Source of the DNA: Chitinophaga qingshengii
GTDB taxonomy: Bacteria; Bacteroidota; Bacteroidia; Chitinophagales; Chitinophagaceae
Assembly (NCBI RefSeq): GCF_014529935.1
Contig: NZ_JACVFC010000001.1
Span: 2,604,001-2,668,000, forward strand
Length of the DNA: 64,000 nt
Direction of reading: 5' to 3'
In this document: positions 45,253 to 53,067 of the stretch, piece by piece
Layout of the letters: the number at the start of each line of letters is the position of its first letter
How positions within the stretch are numbered: position 1 is the stretch's first letter
The notes under the pieces: generated by a model
The model's database searches: none
Told to the model about the DNA's origin: nothing
Seen by the model: the letters and a program-made list of their open reading frames with translations, nothing else
Translations under genes and position numbers: made by a program

Positions 45253-45462
45253 ATGATAGGCATCTTCAAAACCAATATCGGCAATCAACAGGATAAACAA
45301 GCCATGATACGGGCTATTACCACCAGTTTTGAAGTGGGTAGCTGCCATGTGGACCTCGACGATTGCGACAGGGTACTCCGCATTAGCGATCTCCGGGTAA
45401 CTGAAAATATTATCATCGATTTTGTGCAACGGCAAGGTTTTTTGTGCGAAATACTGGAATAA
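45253..45462 (+). CDS. Small ferredoxin-fold protein, HMA-like without CxxC
   Basis: A 69-residue protein whose predicted pattern is beta-alpha-beta-beta-alpha-beta: FKTNI, then QQDKQAMIRAITTSF, CHVDLDDCDRVLRISD, TENIIIDFVQRQGF, CEILE. This is the fold of heavy-metal-associated domains, but the CxxC metal motif is missing. A Cys pair (C35 and C42 region) and one late Cys remain. It lies 20 bases after the 132-residue membrane protein gene in the sigma operon, so it may be a sensor or regulator. I do not recognise a named family. Confidence 0.75.
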   Translation: MIGIFKTNIGNQQDKQAMIRAITTSFEVGSCHVDLDDCDRVLRISDLRVTENIIIDFVQRQGFLCEILE

Positions 45463-45532
45463 TTAAACTTTTCCGGCAATAAACAATCAAATTACCTGGT
45501 TTAAGGCTTTAAAAATAAATATTGTAATATTT

Positions 45533-45540
45533 TATATTTG
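45533..45540 (+). promoter_or_regulatory. -7 promoter box upstream of the DinB-like gene
   Basis: TATATTTG fits TAnnTTTG and lies 119 bases before the ATG at 45660, giving a fairly long leader. Confidence 0.5.
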
Positions 45541-45659
45541 TCATACTATTGGATAGATCATAAAACGGGTGTAACTTCAGGGTGAATGCAAATGGCCCGG
45601 GTATAGTTTAGTCTGATGCGTCCGGTTTTGTGTTTTCCGAACCCTCTAAATCATTTCCT

Positions 45660-46226
45660 ATGTACCTGAACCAGCACGAGATTCATGCTCGCCTCAACAA
45701 TAGTTTCGATCAGTTCGTTGATTTTGTGCAAACATTGCCGGATCATCGCTTTACCGCTACGCCTTATGGCAAATGGTCTGCCGGCCAGCAACTACAGCAC
45801 CTGATCAAATCTGCCAGACCGGTAGCTACCGCGATGGGATATCCTAAAATGTTACTGCGTTACTTTGGTACCAATCGTCAGCCTTCCCGCTCCTACCAGG
45901 CCGTGGTGGAAGAATACCGGCAATTGCTGGCCGGTGGCGCCAAATCCACCCTTACTTACCTGCCAGGCGTGGTATACAGTGCACAACGCCCGGTACTCAT
46001 CGCCGCTTTCCTGAAACAAAAAGAAAGACTGCTGCAACAGCTGGGTAATTGGTCAGAAAAGGATCTTGATAAGTATCGCCTGCCGCATCCCCTGCTTGGG
46101 AATATTTCCATCCGGGAGATGTTGTACTTCACCGCTTACCATAATGGCCACCATCTCGAACAACTCAAAAACCATGAGTTACAACGCCATAACTGGGAAA
46201 ACCAATTACAACAACTCATCTTTTAA
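45660..46226 (+). CDS. DinB-like metal-binding protein
   Basis: A 188-residue four-helix-bundle protein of the DinB superfamily. Three His positions fit metal binding: QQLQHLIKSA in helix 2, and AYHNGHHLEQLKNHELQ near the end with an HxxxH pattern. DinB-like proteins bind a metal ion and some are thiol-dependent transferases; the role of this one is unknown. The ATG at 45660 (MYLNQHE) is chosen; ten upstream codons to 45630 look unconserved. A terminator follows. Confidence 0.87.
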   Translation: MYLNQHEIHARLNNSFDQFVDFVQTLPDHRFTATPYGKWSAGQQLQHLIKSARPVATAMGYPKMLLRYFGTNRQPSRSYQAVVEEYRQLLAGGAKSTLTYLPGVVYSAQRPVLIAAFLKQKERLLQQLGNWSEKDLDKYRLPHPLLGNISIREMLYFTAYHNGHHLEQLKNHELQRHNWENQLQQLIF

Positions 46227-46248
46227 GCGTTATAGCTCCAACTTATTC

Positions 46249-46282
46249 ATCAGGACCGCTTCGCCGTCCTGATTTTTTTTTA
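46249..46282 (+). terminator. Rho-independent terminator after the DinB-like gene
   Basis: ATCAGGAC faces GTCCTGAT across a 9-base loop, followed by nine or more T. Confidence 0.9.
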
Positions 46283-46379
46283 CCCGGATTTTGTAATTTG
46301 GGAGATGACCACCTGTGTGTCATACCCATAACCCCCTGCCAGCTTTGTGGTAACCTTTATCCACATTGAAAAATCTATC

Positions 46380-47390
46380 ATGACAAAAACTGCATTAGTA
46401 TTAGCCGGAGGAGGCGCCCGTTGTGCCTTCGCTATTGGCGTGATTAAACATATACAACAACATCATCCTGACATCCGGTTTGACATCCTTTGCGGCACCA
46501 GCGCCGGCTCCCTGATTGCCCTTCTCGCCGCTATCGGAGAAGACGAACTGATAGAAAAAATTTTCACCACCAATGTTACCCAGGACTATCTTTCTACCAA
46601 TCATGCTATTCAACGGCTGGCCAATAACAACCTGTCCTTATACAACATCATCCCATTACTGCACAAGGTGAATGCCATTGTAACGGAAGAACGTTATGAG
46701 CAGGTGATGAACAGTCCACGGGAACTGTACATCGCCACGCGCAGTCTGCAGGCAGGTCAAACGATTTATTTCTCCAACCGGGAATTTAACGGCAACGGTT
46801 ATACGGTAAAAAAAGCGAGTGACATGTACATCCTCCGGGACGCCATGGTGGCCTCTTTTACCCAGCCGGCATTTATGCCGCCGGTAGATATTATAGAACC
46901 AGAGCAACCGCTGCTACAACTCATAGATGGCGGCGGCCCGTTATACGCACCGGTAAAACTCGCCATCGACCGGGGCGCTACCGATATCTATGTGGTGCTG
47001 CACACGCCTGTTACACAGGAAGAATATTTTATCCAGTTCAAAAACCTGGTGGACGTGCTGGAACGCACCATGGACTGGACCACCATCAATATGTCTGAAG
47101 GAGATATCGCCGTACCGGCCGTATACAATCACTCGCTGCGTTACCTGGAAGCTATTCGGCAGCAACTAAAGGCAGCAGGGATACCGGCAGACACTATTGA
47201 CCGTTGCTTCAACATACCGGAGGCCGCTCCTTTTAAAGGGAAAAAAATATTGAACCTGCACGTGATCCGGCCCGATGACCCGGTGGATGCCGGTATGAGC
47301 GGACTGGAATTCATTAACCGCGCTATTAAAACCATGATCCGGGCGGGCGAGCTGAAAGCCGCTAAAGTACTGGGAAGCCAGGTGGTATAA
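46380..47390 (+). CDS. Patatin-like phospholipase
   Basis: A 336-residue patatin-family serine hydrolase. The oxyanion loop is GGGARCAFAIGV (about residue 10), the nucleophile Ser lies in GTSAGS (about residue 41) and the Asp of the dyad in LIDGGGPLYAPV. No signal peptide, so it is cytosolic or membrane-associated on the inside. It would cleave acyl chains from lipids; substrate unknown. The ATG at 46380 (MTKTALVLAGGG) is chosen, because 11 upstream codons to 46347 are not conserved. It ends at a bidirectional terminator shared with the M1 peptidase gene. Confidence 0.92.
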   Translation: MTKTALVLAGGGARCAFAIGVIKHIQQHHPDIRFDILCGTSAGSLIALLAAIGEDELIEKIFTTNVTQDYLSTNHAIQRLANNNLSLYNIIPLLHKVNAIVTEERYEQVMNSPRELYIATRSLQAGQTIYFSNREFNGNGYTVKKASDMYILRDAMVASFTQPAFMPPVDIIEPEQPLLQLIDGGGPLYAPVKLAIDRGATDIYVVLHTPVTQEEYFIQFKNLVDVLERTMDWTTINMSEGDIAVPAVYNHSLRYLEAIRQQLKAAGIPADTIDRCFNIPEAAPFKGKKILNLHVIRPDDPVDAGMSGLEFINRAIKTMIRAGELKAAKVLGSQVV

Positions 47391-47428
47391 AAAGAGAAGG
47401 CGAAGCAGTTGCTTCGCCTTCTCTTTTT
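47389..47428. terminator. Bidirectional terminator between convergent genes
   Basis: AAAAAGAGAAGGCGAAGCA faces TGCTTCGCCTTCTCTTTTT with a 2-base loop. It serves the patatin gene on the plus strand and the M1 peptidase gene on the minus strand. Confidence 0.92.
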
Positions 47429-47441
47429 ATGTGAGGTACAT

Positions 47442-49328
47442 TTAAGATACCGCCTTGTTATTACTTCTGTCGATGTCCGCCAAACGCTGACTGGGATCAA
47501 TTTCCAGCTCTTTGATATCAGACAGGGGCAGGTCCAGTTCCACCTCATAGGTTGGGTTGGTCCAGTACCAAACGGGATCGACTACACGTTTTACATCCGG
47601 CTGTTCGTTTGGTTTTTCACCGAACATCAGCGACAGTGGGATGTAGTGCATCACCTGGTTGCCTTTTTTGTCGGTCACCATAAAATCGACCGGCATGGGG
47701 AACTGACCGATACGACGCAGGCGCACAACGGTTTTGCTGCCTTTGCTATAAACGCTGTCAATACCATAATCGATATGTTTGGTGGAATTGATAAAGTATT
47801 GTTTGTACCAATCCAGTTGGATACCGCTTTGTTTTTCCATCACGCGTACAAAATCATTTGCATTCGGATGTTTGAAGCGCCACTCGTTGTAATAGCGCAA
47901 CAGGCCTGCATCGCGGTTATCTTTACCGATAACGTACCCCAGTTGTTCCAGGAAAACGGCGCCTTTGGAATAGGCCGTAGTACCGTAGCCGAAATTGGTA
48001 TTATAGTGATCAGCATGGGTGGAAGCCGGTTCCTCGTAAGGACTTTTTGCCAGGGCGAAGTAGCCGTTATAGGAGCCTTCATGCGGATATTTTCCTTTCA
48101 GGGAATCCACTGTATTGTAAAAGGTAGCGTCTTCTGCGAAAGTGGTAAAACCTTCGTCCATCCAGGGATAGAGGCTTTCGTTGGTAGCCAGCATACCCTG
48201 GTACCAGCTATGCATCCATTCATGCAGCGCCAGGTTGTACAATGCCGCGATGTCCCGCTCACCCATGATCAGCGTAGCCATCGGGTATTCCATACCACCA
48301 TCGCCGCCCTGGATAAAGGAGTATTGCTGATACGGATAAGCGCCGTAATGTGCTTTGATATACTGGTAAGCTACCGGAACCATTTTCGCCAGTTTAGGCC
48401 ATGATTCACGGGTGGCGTTGCTTTCAATGTAGAAGAAATGAGCGGTAAAGCCGTCTACCTGTTGCGTAATATGTTTATAGTCCGGATCTGCGGCCCATAC
48501 AAAATCGTGTACATTGGGCGCCACAAAATGCCAGGTCAGTTTATTACCAGCGGGACGGTTTACTTTGGCCCCCGGTGTTTCATAACCATGACCAATCTGG
48601 TTAGGGTTTTGCAGATAACCGGTACCAGCCAGTACATATTTTTTATCGATGGAGATTTTCACATCATAATCGCCCCATATGCCGTAGAACTCGCGGGCGA
48701 TATAGGGTGTAGGGTGCCATCCTTCGTAGTCATATTCACACATTTTGGGATACCACTGCGCCATGGAGAAGTCCACCCCTTCTGCGTTGTTGCGGCCACT
48801 TCTGCGGATTTGTACGGGCACCTGCGCTTCAAATTCCATATCGAACACCGCTTTGGAATGCGGCAGGATAGGCTTGTCCAGCGGCACTTCCAGGATAGTT
48901 TCCACCACTTTGAAGGCTTGCGCTTTGCCATCTCTTTTCAGGGAGATGATTTTCTGGTAGCCGATTTCGTCTGGTTTGAGTTTGGAGATGCGGTCGCGTA
49001 CGCGGGCATCCCAATCGAGCCGCGGGTTACCGTTTTTGTCTTTTCCGAGTACAATTTTGCCCAGCTCACGGCTGCGTACATCCATCATGCTTCCTGGCTG
49101 AAAAGCGTTCCAGTACAGGTGATAGAAGACTTTTTTCAGGGTGTCGGGGGAGTTGTTGAAATACTCCAGTTGTTGTTTACCGGTCAGTTTGTTGGCAGGT
49201 GCGTCCATCGCCACATCCATCGTATACTTTACCCGTTGTTGCCAGCGATCAGACTGTGCATTTAGTTGTAACCAGCTGCCCGTCATCATGGTAAGGGCCA
49301 GACAGCTTCCTAGTAGCCCGTGCTTCAT
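47442..49328 (-). CDS. Exported M1 family metallopeptidase
   Basis: A 628-residue zinc aminopeptidase-like protein of family M1. A signal peptide (1-24, ending LNAQS) precedes the N-terminal beta domain. The catalytic part has GGDGGMEYPMATLI (GxMEN-type exopeptidase motif, here GGMEY) and the zinc site HEWMHSWYQGMLATNESLYPWMDEG, where HExxH and the later Glu bind zinc. A long C-terminal part follows. It probably cleaves peptides in the periplasm or outside. The GGMEY variant is common among Bacteroidota M1 enzymes. A tandem 8-base array (element L) lies upstream of its start. Confidence 0.93.
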   Translation of the reverse strand: MKHGLLGSCLALTMMTGSWLQLNAQSDRWQQRVKYTMDVAMDAPANKLTGKQQLEYFNNSPDTLKKVFYHLYWNAFQPGSMMDVRSRELGKIVLGKDKNGNPRLDWDARVRDRISKLKPDEIGYQKIISLKRDGKAQAFKVVETILEVPLDKPILPHSKAVFDMEFEAQVPVQIRRSGRNNAEGVDFSMAQWYPKMCEYDYEGWHPTPYIAREFYGIWGDYDVKISIDKKYVLAGTGYLQNPNQIGHGYETPGAKVNRPAGNKLTWHFVAPNVHDFVWAADPDYKHITQQVDGFTAHFFYIESNATRESWPKLAKMVPVAYQYIKAHYGAYPYQQYSFIQGGDGGMEYPMATLIMGERDIAALYNLALHEWMHSWYQGMLATNESLYPWMDEGFTTFAEDATFYNTVDSLKGKYPHEGSYNGYFALAKSPYEEPASTHADHYNTNFGYGTTAYSKGAVFLEQLGYVIGKDNRDAGLLRYYNEWRFKHPNANDFVRVMEKQSGIQLDWYKQYFINSTKHIDYGIDSVYSKGSKTVVRLRRIGQFPMPVDFMVTDKKGNQVMHYIPLSLMFGEKPNEQPDVKRVVDPVWYWTNPTYEVELDLPLSDIKELEIDPSQRLADIDRSNNKAVS

Positions 49329-49363
49329 TCAGTATTATTTTTATTCCTGGGCTAAAATAAACA

Positions 49364-49403
49364 ACATTTGGTTATTTAATCATTTGGTTATTTAACCATT
49401 TGA
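49364..49403. repeat. Single tandem array of 8-base units (element L)
   Basis: Five 8-base units in perfect register: ACATTTGG, TTATTTAA, TCATTTGG, TTATTTAA, CCATTTGA. No inverted partner is clear. The TTATTTGG and TCATTTGA units also occur on the left side of element G, 7 kb away. Confidence 0.75.
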
Positions 49404-49460
49404 ACGGGACTTACCGATTGGGGGACTTTAAGAAAATGGGAAAATGAATAAATGGGGAAA

Positions 49461-50129
49461 TTATTCGGCGCCTTGCACCACCACTACAATTTCGCCTTTT
49501 ACCCCTTTTGCCTGGAAATAATCATGTACTTCCTGGAGGGTACCCCGTTTGTTTTCCTCGAACATTTTGGTGAGTTCGCGGCTAACGCAGCAGGGGCGGT
49601 CGGGTCCGAGGTATTGGATCAGGTCGGCCAGTGTTTTCACCAGTCGCATCGGTGATTCATAAAAAACGAAGGTGCGTTCTTCTGTGGCCAGTTGGGTAAA
49701 CAAGGTATGGCGGCCTTTTTTGAGTGGCAGGAACCCTTCAAAAGTGAAGCGGTTCATGGGGATGCCGCTGTTGACCAGTGCGGGCACGAAGGCAGTAGCG
49801 CCGGGCAGGCATTCCACCGGTACACCGGCACGGATACATTCCCGTACCAGCAGGAATCCCGGGTCGGAGACACCAGGGGTGCCTGCATCGGTGAGCAGGG
49901 CCATGGTTTTGCCGGCCTGCAGCTGTTGCAGCAGGTGCTGTACAATCTTGTGTTCGTTATGCTGGTGGTAAGGCGTTACCGGTTTGTTGATCTGGTAATG
50001 TTTGAGGAGTACGCTGGAAGTACGGGTATCTTCCGCCAGTACCAATTCCGCCTCCTCCAGTACTTTAACAGCCCGGTAGGTGATATCGGCGAGGTTGCCG
50101 ATAGGAGAAGGAATCAGGTATAATTTCAT
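49461..50129 (-). CDS. rsmI: 16S rRNA (cytidine-1402-2'-O)-methyltransferase RsmI
   Basis: A 222-residue tetrapyrrole-methylase-fold enzyme. The start MKLYLIPSPIGNLADITYRA is the RsmI family signature, followed by LVLAEDTRTSSVLLKHY, MALLTDAGTPGVSDPGFLLV, and EGFLPLKKGRH. It methylates the 2'-O of C1402 in 16S rRNA. Length is a bit short of E. coli RsmI (about 286) because the C-terminal domain is missing, as in many Bacteroidota. It sits between purS and the M1 gene on the same strand. Confidence 0.95.
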   Translation of the reverse strand: MKLYLIPSPIGNLADITYRAVKVLEEAELVLAEDTRTSSVLLKHYQINKPVTPYHQHNEHKIVQHLLQQLQAGKTMALLTDAGTPGVSDPGFLLVRECIRAGVPVECLPGATAFVPALVNSGIPMNRFTFEGFLPLKKGRHTLFTQLATEERTFVFYESPMRLVKTLADLIQYLGPDRPCCVSRELTKMFEENKRGTLQEVHDYFQAKGVKGEIVVVVQGAE

Positions 50130-50140
50130 GCTAATAACAA

Positions 50141-50190
50141 ATTACGGATTACGATAAACGATGCAGATGACCGTTGGCCGTAATCCGTAA
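50141..50190. repeat. Short period-7 inverted repeat (element K)
   Basis: ATTACGGATTACG on the left faces CGTAATCCGTAA on the right across about 30 bases, between rsmI and purS. Units ATTACGG and ATTACGA repeat with period 7. Confidence 0.7.
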
Positions 50191-50200
50191 AATAAATCTT

Positions 50201-50446
50201 TTATTGTATGTGTACTTCGAAGTATTCCATTACCTGGTTTGCCAACAGTTTCTGGCAGGCGCTTTCAGCGATCTGTTGTGCTTCTTCCTTGCTGGCGGCT
50301 TCAATTTGCAGGGTAATGTGTTTACCAATCCGTACATCTTGTACCTGGCCCATGCCAAGGTTTTTGAGACCACCCATCACGGCTTTACCTTGCGGGTCCA
50401 GTAATTCTTTCAGTGGCATCACATTGATATGTGCAGTAAAAGTCAT
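50201..50446 (-). CDS. purS: Phosphoribosylformylglycinamidine synthase subunit PurS
   Basis: An 81-residue PurS, the small dimer subunit that links PurL and PurQ in purine synthesis. The sequence MTFTAHINVMPLKELLDPQG, then VMGGLKNLGMGQVQDVRIGK and NQVMEYFEVHIQ fits the family over its whole length. The ATG at 50446 is chosen because the box TAGGTTTG lies at 50471-50464, between it and farther in-frame starts (to 50518). purL and purQ are not in the window, so the subunit is encoded away from its partners. Confidence 0.93.
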   Translation of the reverse strand: MTFTAHINVMPLKELLDPQGKAVMGGLKNLGMGQVQDVRIGKHITLQIEAASKEEAQQIAESACQKLLANQVMEYFEVHIQ

Positions 50447-50463
50447 TGTGCTAAAATTTGGCG

Positions 50464-50471
50464 CAAACCTA
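50464..50471 (-). promoter_or_regulatory. -7 promoter box for purS
   Basis: TAGGTTTG on the minus strand fits TAnnTTTG and lies 17 bases before the purS ATG. Confidence 0.6.
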
Positions 50472-50484
50472 CGGAAAATAATTA

Positions 50485-50520
50485 CTCTCGCAAAGCAGCA
50501 AGGCAGCAAAGTTCGCAAAG
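50485..50520. repeat. Single arm, GCAAAG dialect (element F)
   Basis: Starts CTCGCAAAGCAGCAAGGCAG and ends GTTCGCAAAG, the left-arm sequence type of elements D and E. The following bases CTGCTGCCTTGCAGAT may be a decayed right arm. It lies between purS and pssA. Confidence 0.6.
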
Positions 50521-50567
50521 CCGCTATAGGACTGTGCGTACCCTGCTGCCTTGCAGATCTGTCAATA

Positions 50568-51335
50568 TCAGGCTGGTGTTACCTTTGGCGGTACTGCCAG
50601 GGAAAGGACCACATAACAAATGAATATAAACGGAACCGTGGCGTAGTTGAGGAAGGGGATACTCACCAGCACCAGCGCTACCAGCAATAGCCTTGTCCAG
50701 TTGGCTTTCAGCGATTTCTCCTTTATTTTCAGGCTCAGCATAGGGATCTCCGCCACCATCAGGTAGCAGAGCGCCACGATGATACCATACAGTACCCATA
50801 CGTTCTGCAGCCAGTGGGCCAGGTTATAGGGATTGTACAATAAAATCATCGGGAAAGAGGCTACCAGCAAGCCTACAGCCGGTGTGGGCACCCCAATAAA
50901 ATTCTCTGACTGACGGGTATCCAGGTTAAATTTCGCCAGGCGGTAAGCCGCAAAACAAGGCACCAGCAAGGCCGGGGCCAGGTTCACCATTGATACCTCG
51001 AAAGCATCGGGCATCTGGTAGTAGGCACTTCTCAGCAGGCGGTACAACATCATACCGGGTACTACTCCGAAGGTTACCACGTCCGCCAGCGAGTCCAGCT
51101 CTTTACCCATGGGCGACTGTACCCGTAACAAACGGGCTACCGCTCCGTCAAAAAAGTCGAAGATGGCTGCCAGTACTACCAGGGCGGAAGCCCAGTATAC
51201 CGGCTCAGGGTTGGTCACCGTATAATCATTGCCGTTAAACTCCACCCGGAATTCCGGTGCATGCAGTACACAAATGATGGCCAGTGCACCACAAAAAAGG
51301 TTACATAGGGTAATAATGTTAGGAAGTTGTCGCAT
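50568..51335 (-). CDS. pssA: CDP-diacylglycerol-serine O-phosphatidyltransferase
   Basis: A 255-residue inner-membrane enzyme making phosphatidylserine from CDP-diacylglycerol and serine. The CDP-alcohol phosphotransferase motif DGx2ARx8Gx3Dx3D is present: DGAVARLLRVQSPMGKELDS, continuing LAD. About seven or eight transmembrane helices are visible, and the start MRQLPNIITLCNLFCGALAI is typical of the Gram-positive/Bacteroidota type rather than E. coli PssA. It is flanked by repeat elements J and F. Confidence 0.94.
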   Translation of the reverse strand: MRQLPNIITLCNLFCGALAIICVLHAPEFRVEFNGNDYTVTNPEPVYWASALVVLAAIFDFFDGAVARLLRVQSPMGKELDSLADVVTFGVVPGMMLYRLLRSAYYQMPDAFEVSMVNLAPALLVPCFAAYRLAKFNLDTRQSENFIGVPTPAVGLLVASFPMILLYNPYNLAHWLQNVWVLYGIIVALCYLMVAEIPMLSLKIKEKSLKANWTRLLLVALVLVSIPFLNYATVPFIFICYVVLSLAVPPKVTPA

Positions 51336-51350
51336 TCAAATGGCTTTAAT

Positions 51351-51429
51351 ACAATTACGGATTACGCATTACAAAGTACGAATTTAGGACTTCCTATGAT
51401 GCGTAGTTTGTAATTAGTAATCCGTAATA
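51351..51429. repeat. Period-7 inverted repeat (element J)
   Basis: Left arm units ATTACGG, ATTACGC, ATTACAA, AGTACGA; the right side GTTTGTAATTAGTAATCCGT is the approximate reverse complement. It fills the gap between the Xaa-Pro peptidase gene and pssA. Confidence 0.75.
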
Positions 51430-51446
51430 CAGAAAGGATGCTTTAT

Positions 51447-52736
51447 CTATTTCATCAGCGCTTCGATCTCCTCAGCGGTGATAGGAATATTTTTGAAAAG
51501 GTCCACATTTCCGCCGGCAGTCAGCCATACGTTGTTTTCAATGCGAACGCCCATTTTTTCTTCTTCAATATAAATACCCGGTTCAACGGTCATCACCGCG
51601 CCTTCCGGAATCGGTTTATGGAAAGACGGGCCGAGGTCGTGTACATCTACACCCAGGTGGTGAGAGATGCCATGGTACAGGTATTTGCGGTAGGCCGGAG
51701 ATTCAGGGTCCTGGTTTTTAATGTCTGCTTCTGTGAGCAGGCCCAGTTTCACGAATTCCTTGCCGGCTTCCTCGCCCACGATTTCATGGTATTTGGCGAT
51801 GGTGATTCCCGGACGGAGGATACCTTTTGCATAGTTGTGCAGATGCAGACAGGCATTGTATACCTGGCGCTGACGGTCGGTGAATTTACCGTTTACCGGT
51901 ATGGTACGGGTAAGGTCGGCATTGTATCCGCCATATTCCGCGCCGAAGTCCATCAGGATCAGTTCACCATCTTTACACTCCTCGTTGTTGGAGATATAGT
52001 GCAGCGTACGGGCACGGTCGCCGGAAGCGATGATAGAGCCGTAAGCCTCGCCGGCAGAGCGGTTACGCAGAAATTCGTGGAGAATTTCCGCATGGATTTC
52101 ATGTTCCCACACACCTGGCTTGATAAATTTCAGCAGGCGACGGAATGCTTTTTCCGTGATATCTACCGCTTGTTGAATCACTTTTACTTCTTCCGCTGTT
52201 TTCACCGCGCGCAGTTCCTTAAAAATCACCGCTGCCCGCAGGTAGTTGTGCAGGGGATAACGGAGTTTCATTTCCTGTGCGTAGCGGTAGTCCTTTACCG
52301 GCACCAGGTTGGATTTGCGGTTATTTTCGTTGGAGTTCAGGTAGATGTTGGACGCGTCGTTGATCCATTGCTGTAACATGGCATCAAGGCTGTCGAGCCA
52401 TACTACGGTAGTAATACCGGAGATAGCGAACGCTTCATCTTTACGCAGGCGATGACCATCCCATTTTTCCTTCAGTTCATTCGGACGTACCAATACCAAT
52501 ACTTCACGGTATTTCGGGTCGGGGTTGTCCGGGAACAGTACCAACATGGTTTCTTCCTGATCGATACCGGTCATCCAGTACAGGTCGGAGTTCTGTTTAA
52601 ACTTATACAACGCATCACCGTTGGTCGGCAATTCATCATTAGAGTTGATAATGGCTATTGACTGTGGCTGCATTTTAGCCACAAAACGCGCGCGGTTTTT
52701 AACAAACAGCTGCGAGTCCAAGGGCAGATTCTTCAT
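51447..52736 (-). CDS. Aminopeptidase P family protein (Xaa-Pro peptidase, M24B)
   Basis: A 429-residue creatinase-fold peptidase of family M24B. Its N-terminal domain (AMP_N, about 1-165) has ENRARFVAKM-type start and DELPTNGDALYKFKQNSDLY. The catalytic domain holds the five metal ligands: Asp in LMDFGAEYGGYNADLTRTI (two Asp), His in GISHHLGVDVHDLG, Glu in TVEPGIYIEEE and Glu in GVRIENNVWLT. It removes N-terminal residues before proline in the cytosol. No signal peptide. Length as in E. coli PepP. Confidence 0.94.
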   Translation of the reverse strand: MKNLPLDSQLFVKNRARFVAKMQPQSIAIINSNDELPTNGDALYKFKQNSDLYWMTGIDQEETMLVLFPDNPDPKYREVLVLVRPNELKEKWDGHRLRKDEAFAISGITTVVWLDSLDAMLQQWINDASNIYLNSNENNRKSNLVPVKDYRYAQEMKLRYPLHNYLRAAVIFKELRAVKTAEEVKVIQQAVDITEKAFRRLLKFIKPGVWEHEIHAEILHEFLRNRSAGEAYGSIIASGDRARTLHYISNNEECKDGELILMDFGAEYGGYNADLTRTIPVNGKFTDRQRQVYNACLHLHNYAKGILRPGITIAKYHEIVGEEAGKEFVKLGLLTEADIKNQDPESPAYRKYLYHGISHHLGVDVHDLGPSFHKPIPEGAVMTVEPGIYIEEEKMGVRIENNVWLTAGGNVDLFKNIPITAEEIEALMK

Positions 52737-52762
52737 GATCGTCTATATTTCAAATGAGGCTC

Positions 52763-52770
52763 CAAACCTA
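52763..52770 (-). promoter_or_regulatory. -7 promoter box for the Xaa-Pro peptidase gene
   Basis: TAGGTTTG on the minus strand fits TAnnTTTG; it lies 26 bases before the ATG at 52736. Confidence 0.6.
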
Positions 52771-53009
52771 GGTGAAATATTTGTGATTTCATGAAACAGC
52801 AGACTGATAAATTTTAATTCCGGCCAACTGGTTAAGAAGCGGGCAGTGTTGGTTAAGAACTGATACTCCCTTGCAATTACTTAATGTTATATTCACACAC
52901 CGACCTTTTGAAATACTGCAAGGAAACGCGACCAAATTAAAAATATCGCAATAATAACCCTTAGTACCACTCATTTTATCTAAATTTTAGTGGTGTAACA
53001 CCGATAAAA
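52771..53009. other. Intergenic stretch between divergent genes
   Basis: About 240 bases with no coding look and no RNA gene. Both flanks hold promoter boxes. A short mirror-like GTGGTGTAACACC is visible at about 52990-53002 close to the pckA promoter; it could be an operator half but is too short to call. Confidence 0.5.
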
Positions 53010-53039
53010 TTTGACAATATCAAAAAATGCCTAGTTTTG
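53010..53039 (+). promoter_or_regulatory. Bacteroidota promoter for pckA (-33 and -7 boxes)
   Basis: TTTG at 53010-53013 and TAGTTTTG at 53032-53039 are 18 bases apart, close to the usual spacing for the Bacteroidota sigma factor. It is the only promoter in this window where I find both boxes. The transcript leader would be about 25 bases. Confidence 0.72.
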
Positions 53040-53067
53040 CTTTTACACCAAAACAATCTTGCTTTTT

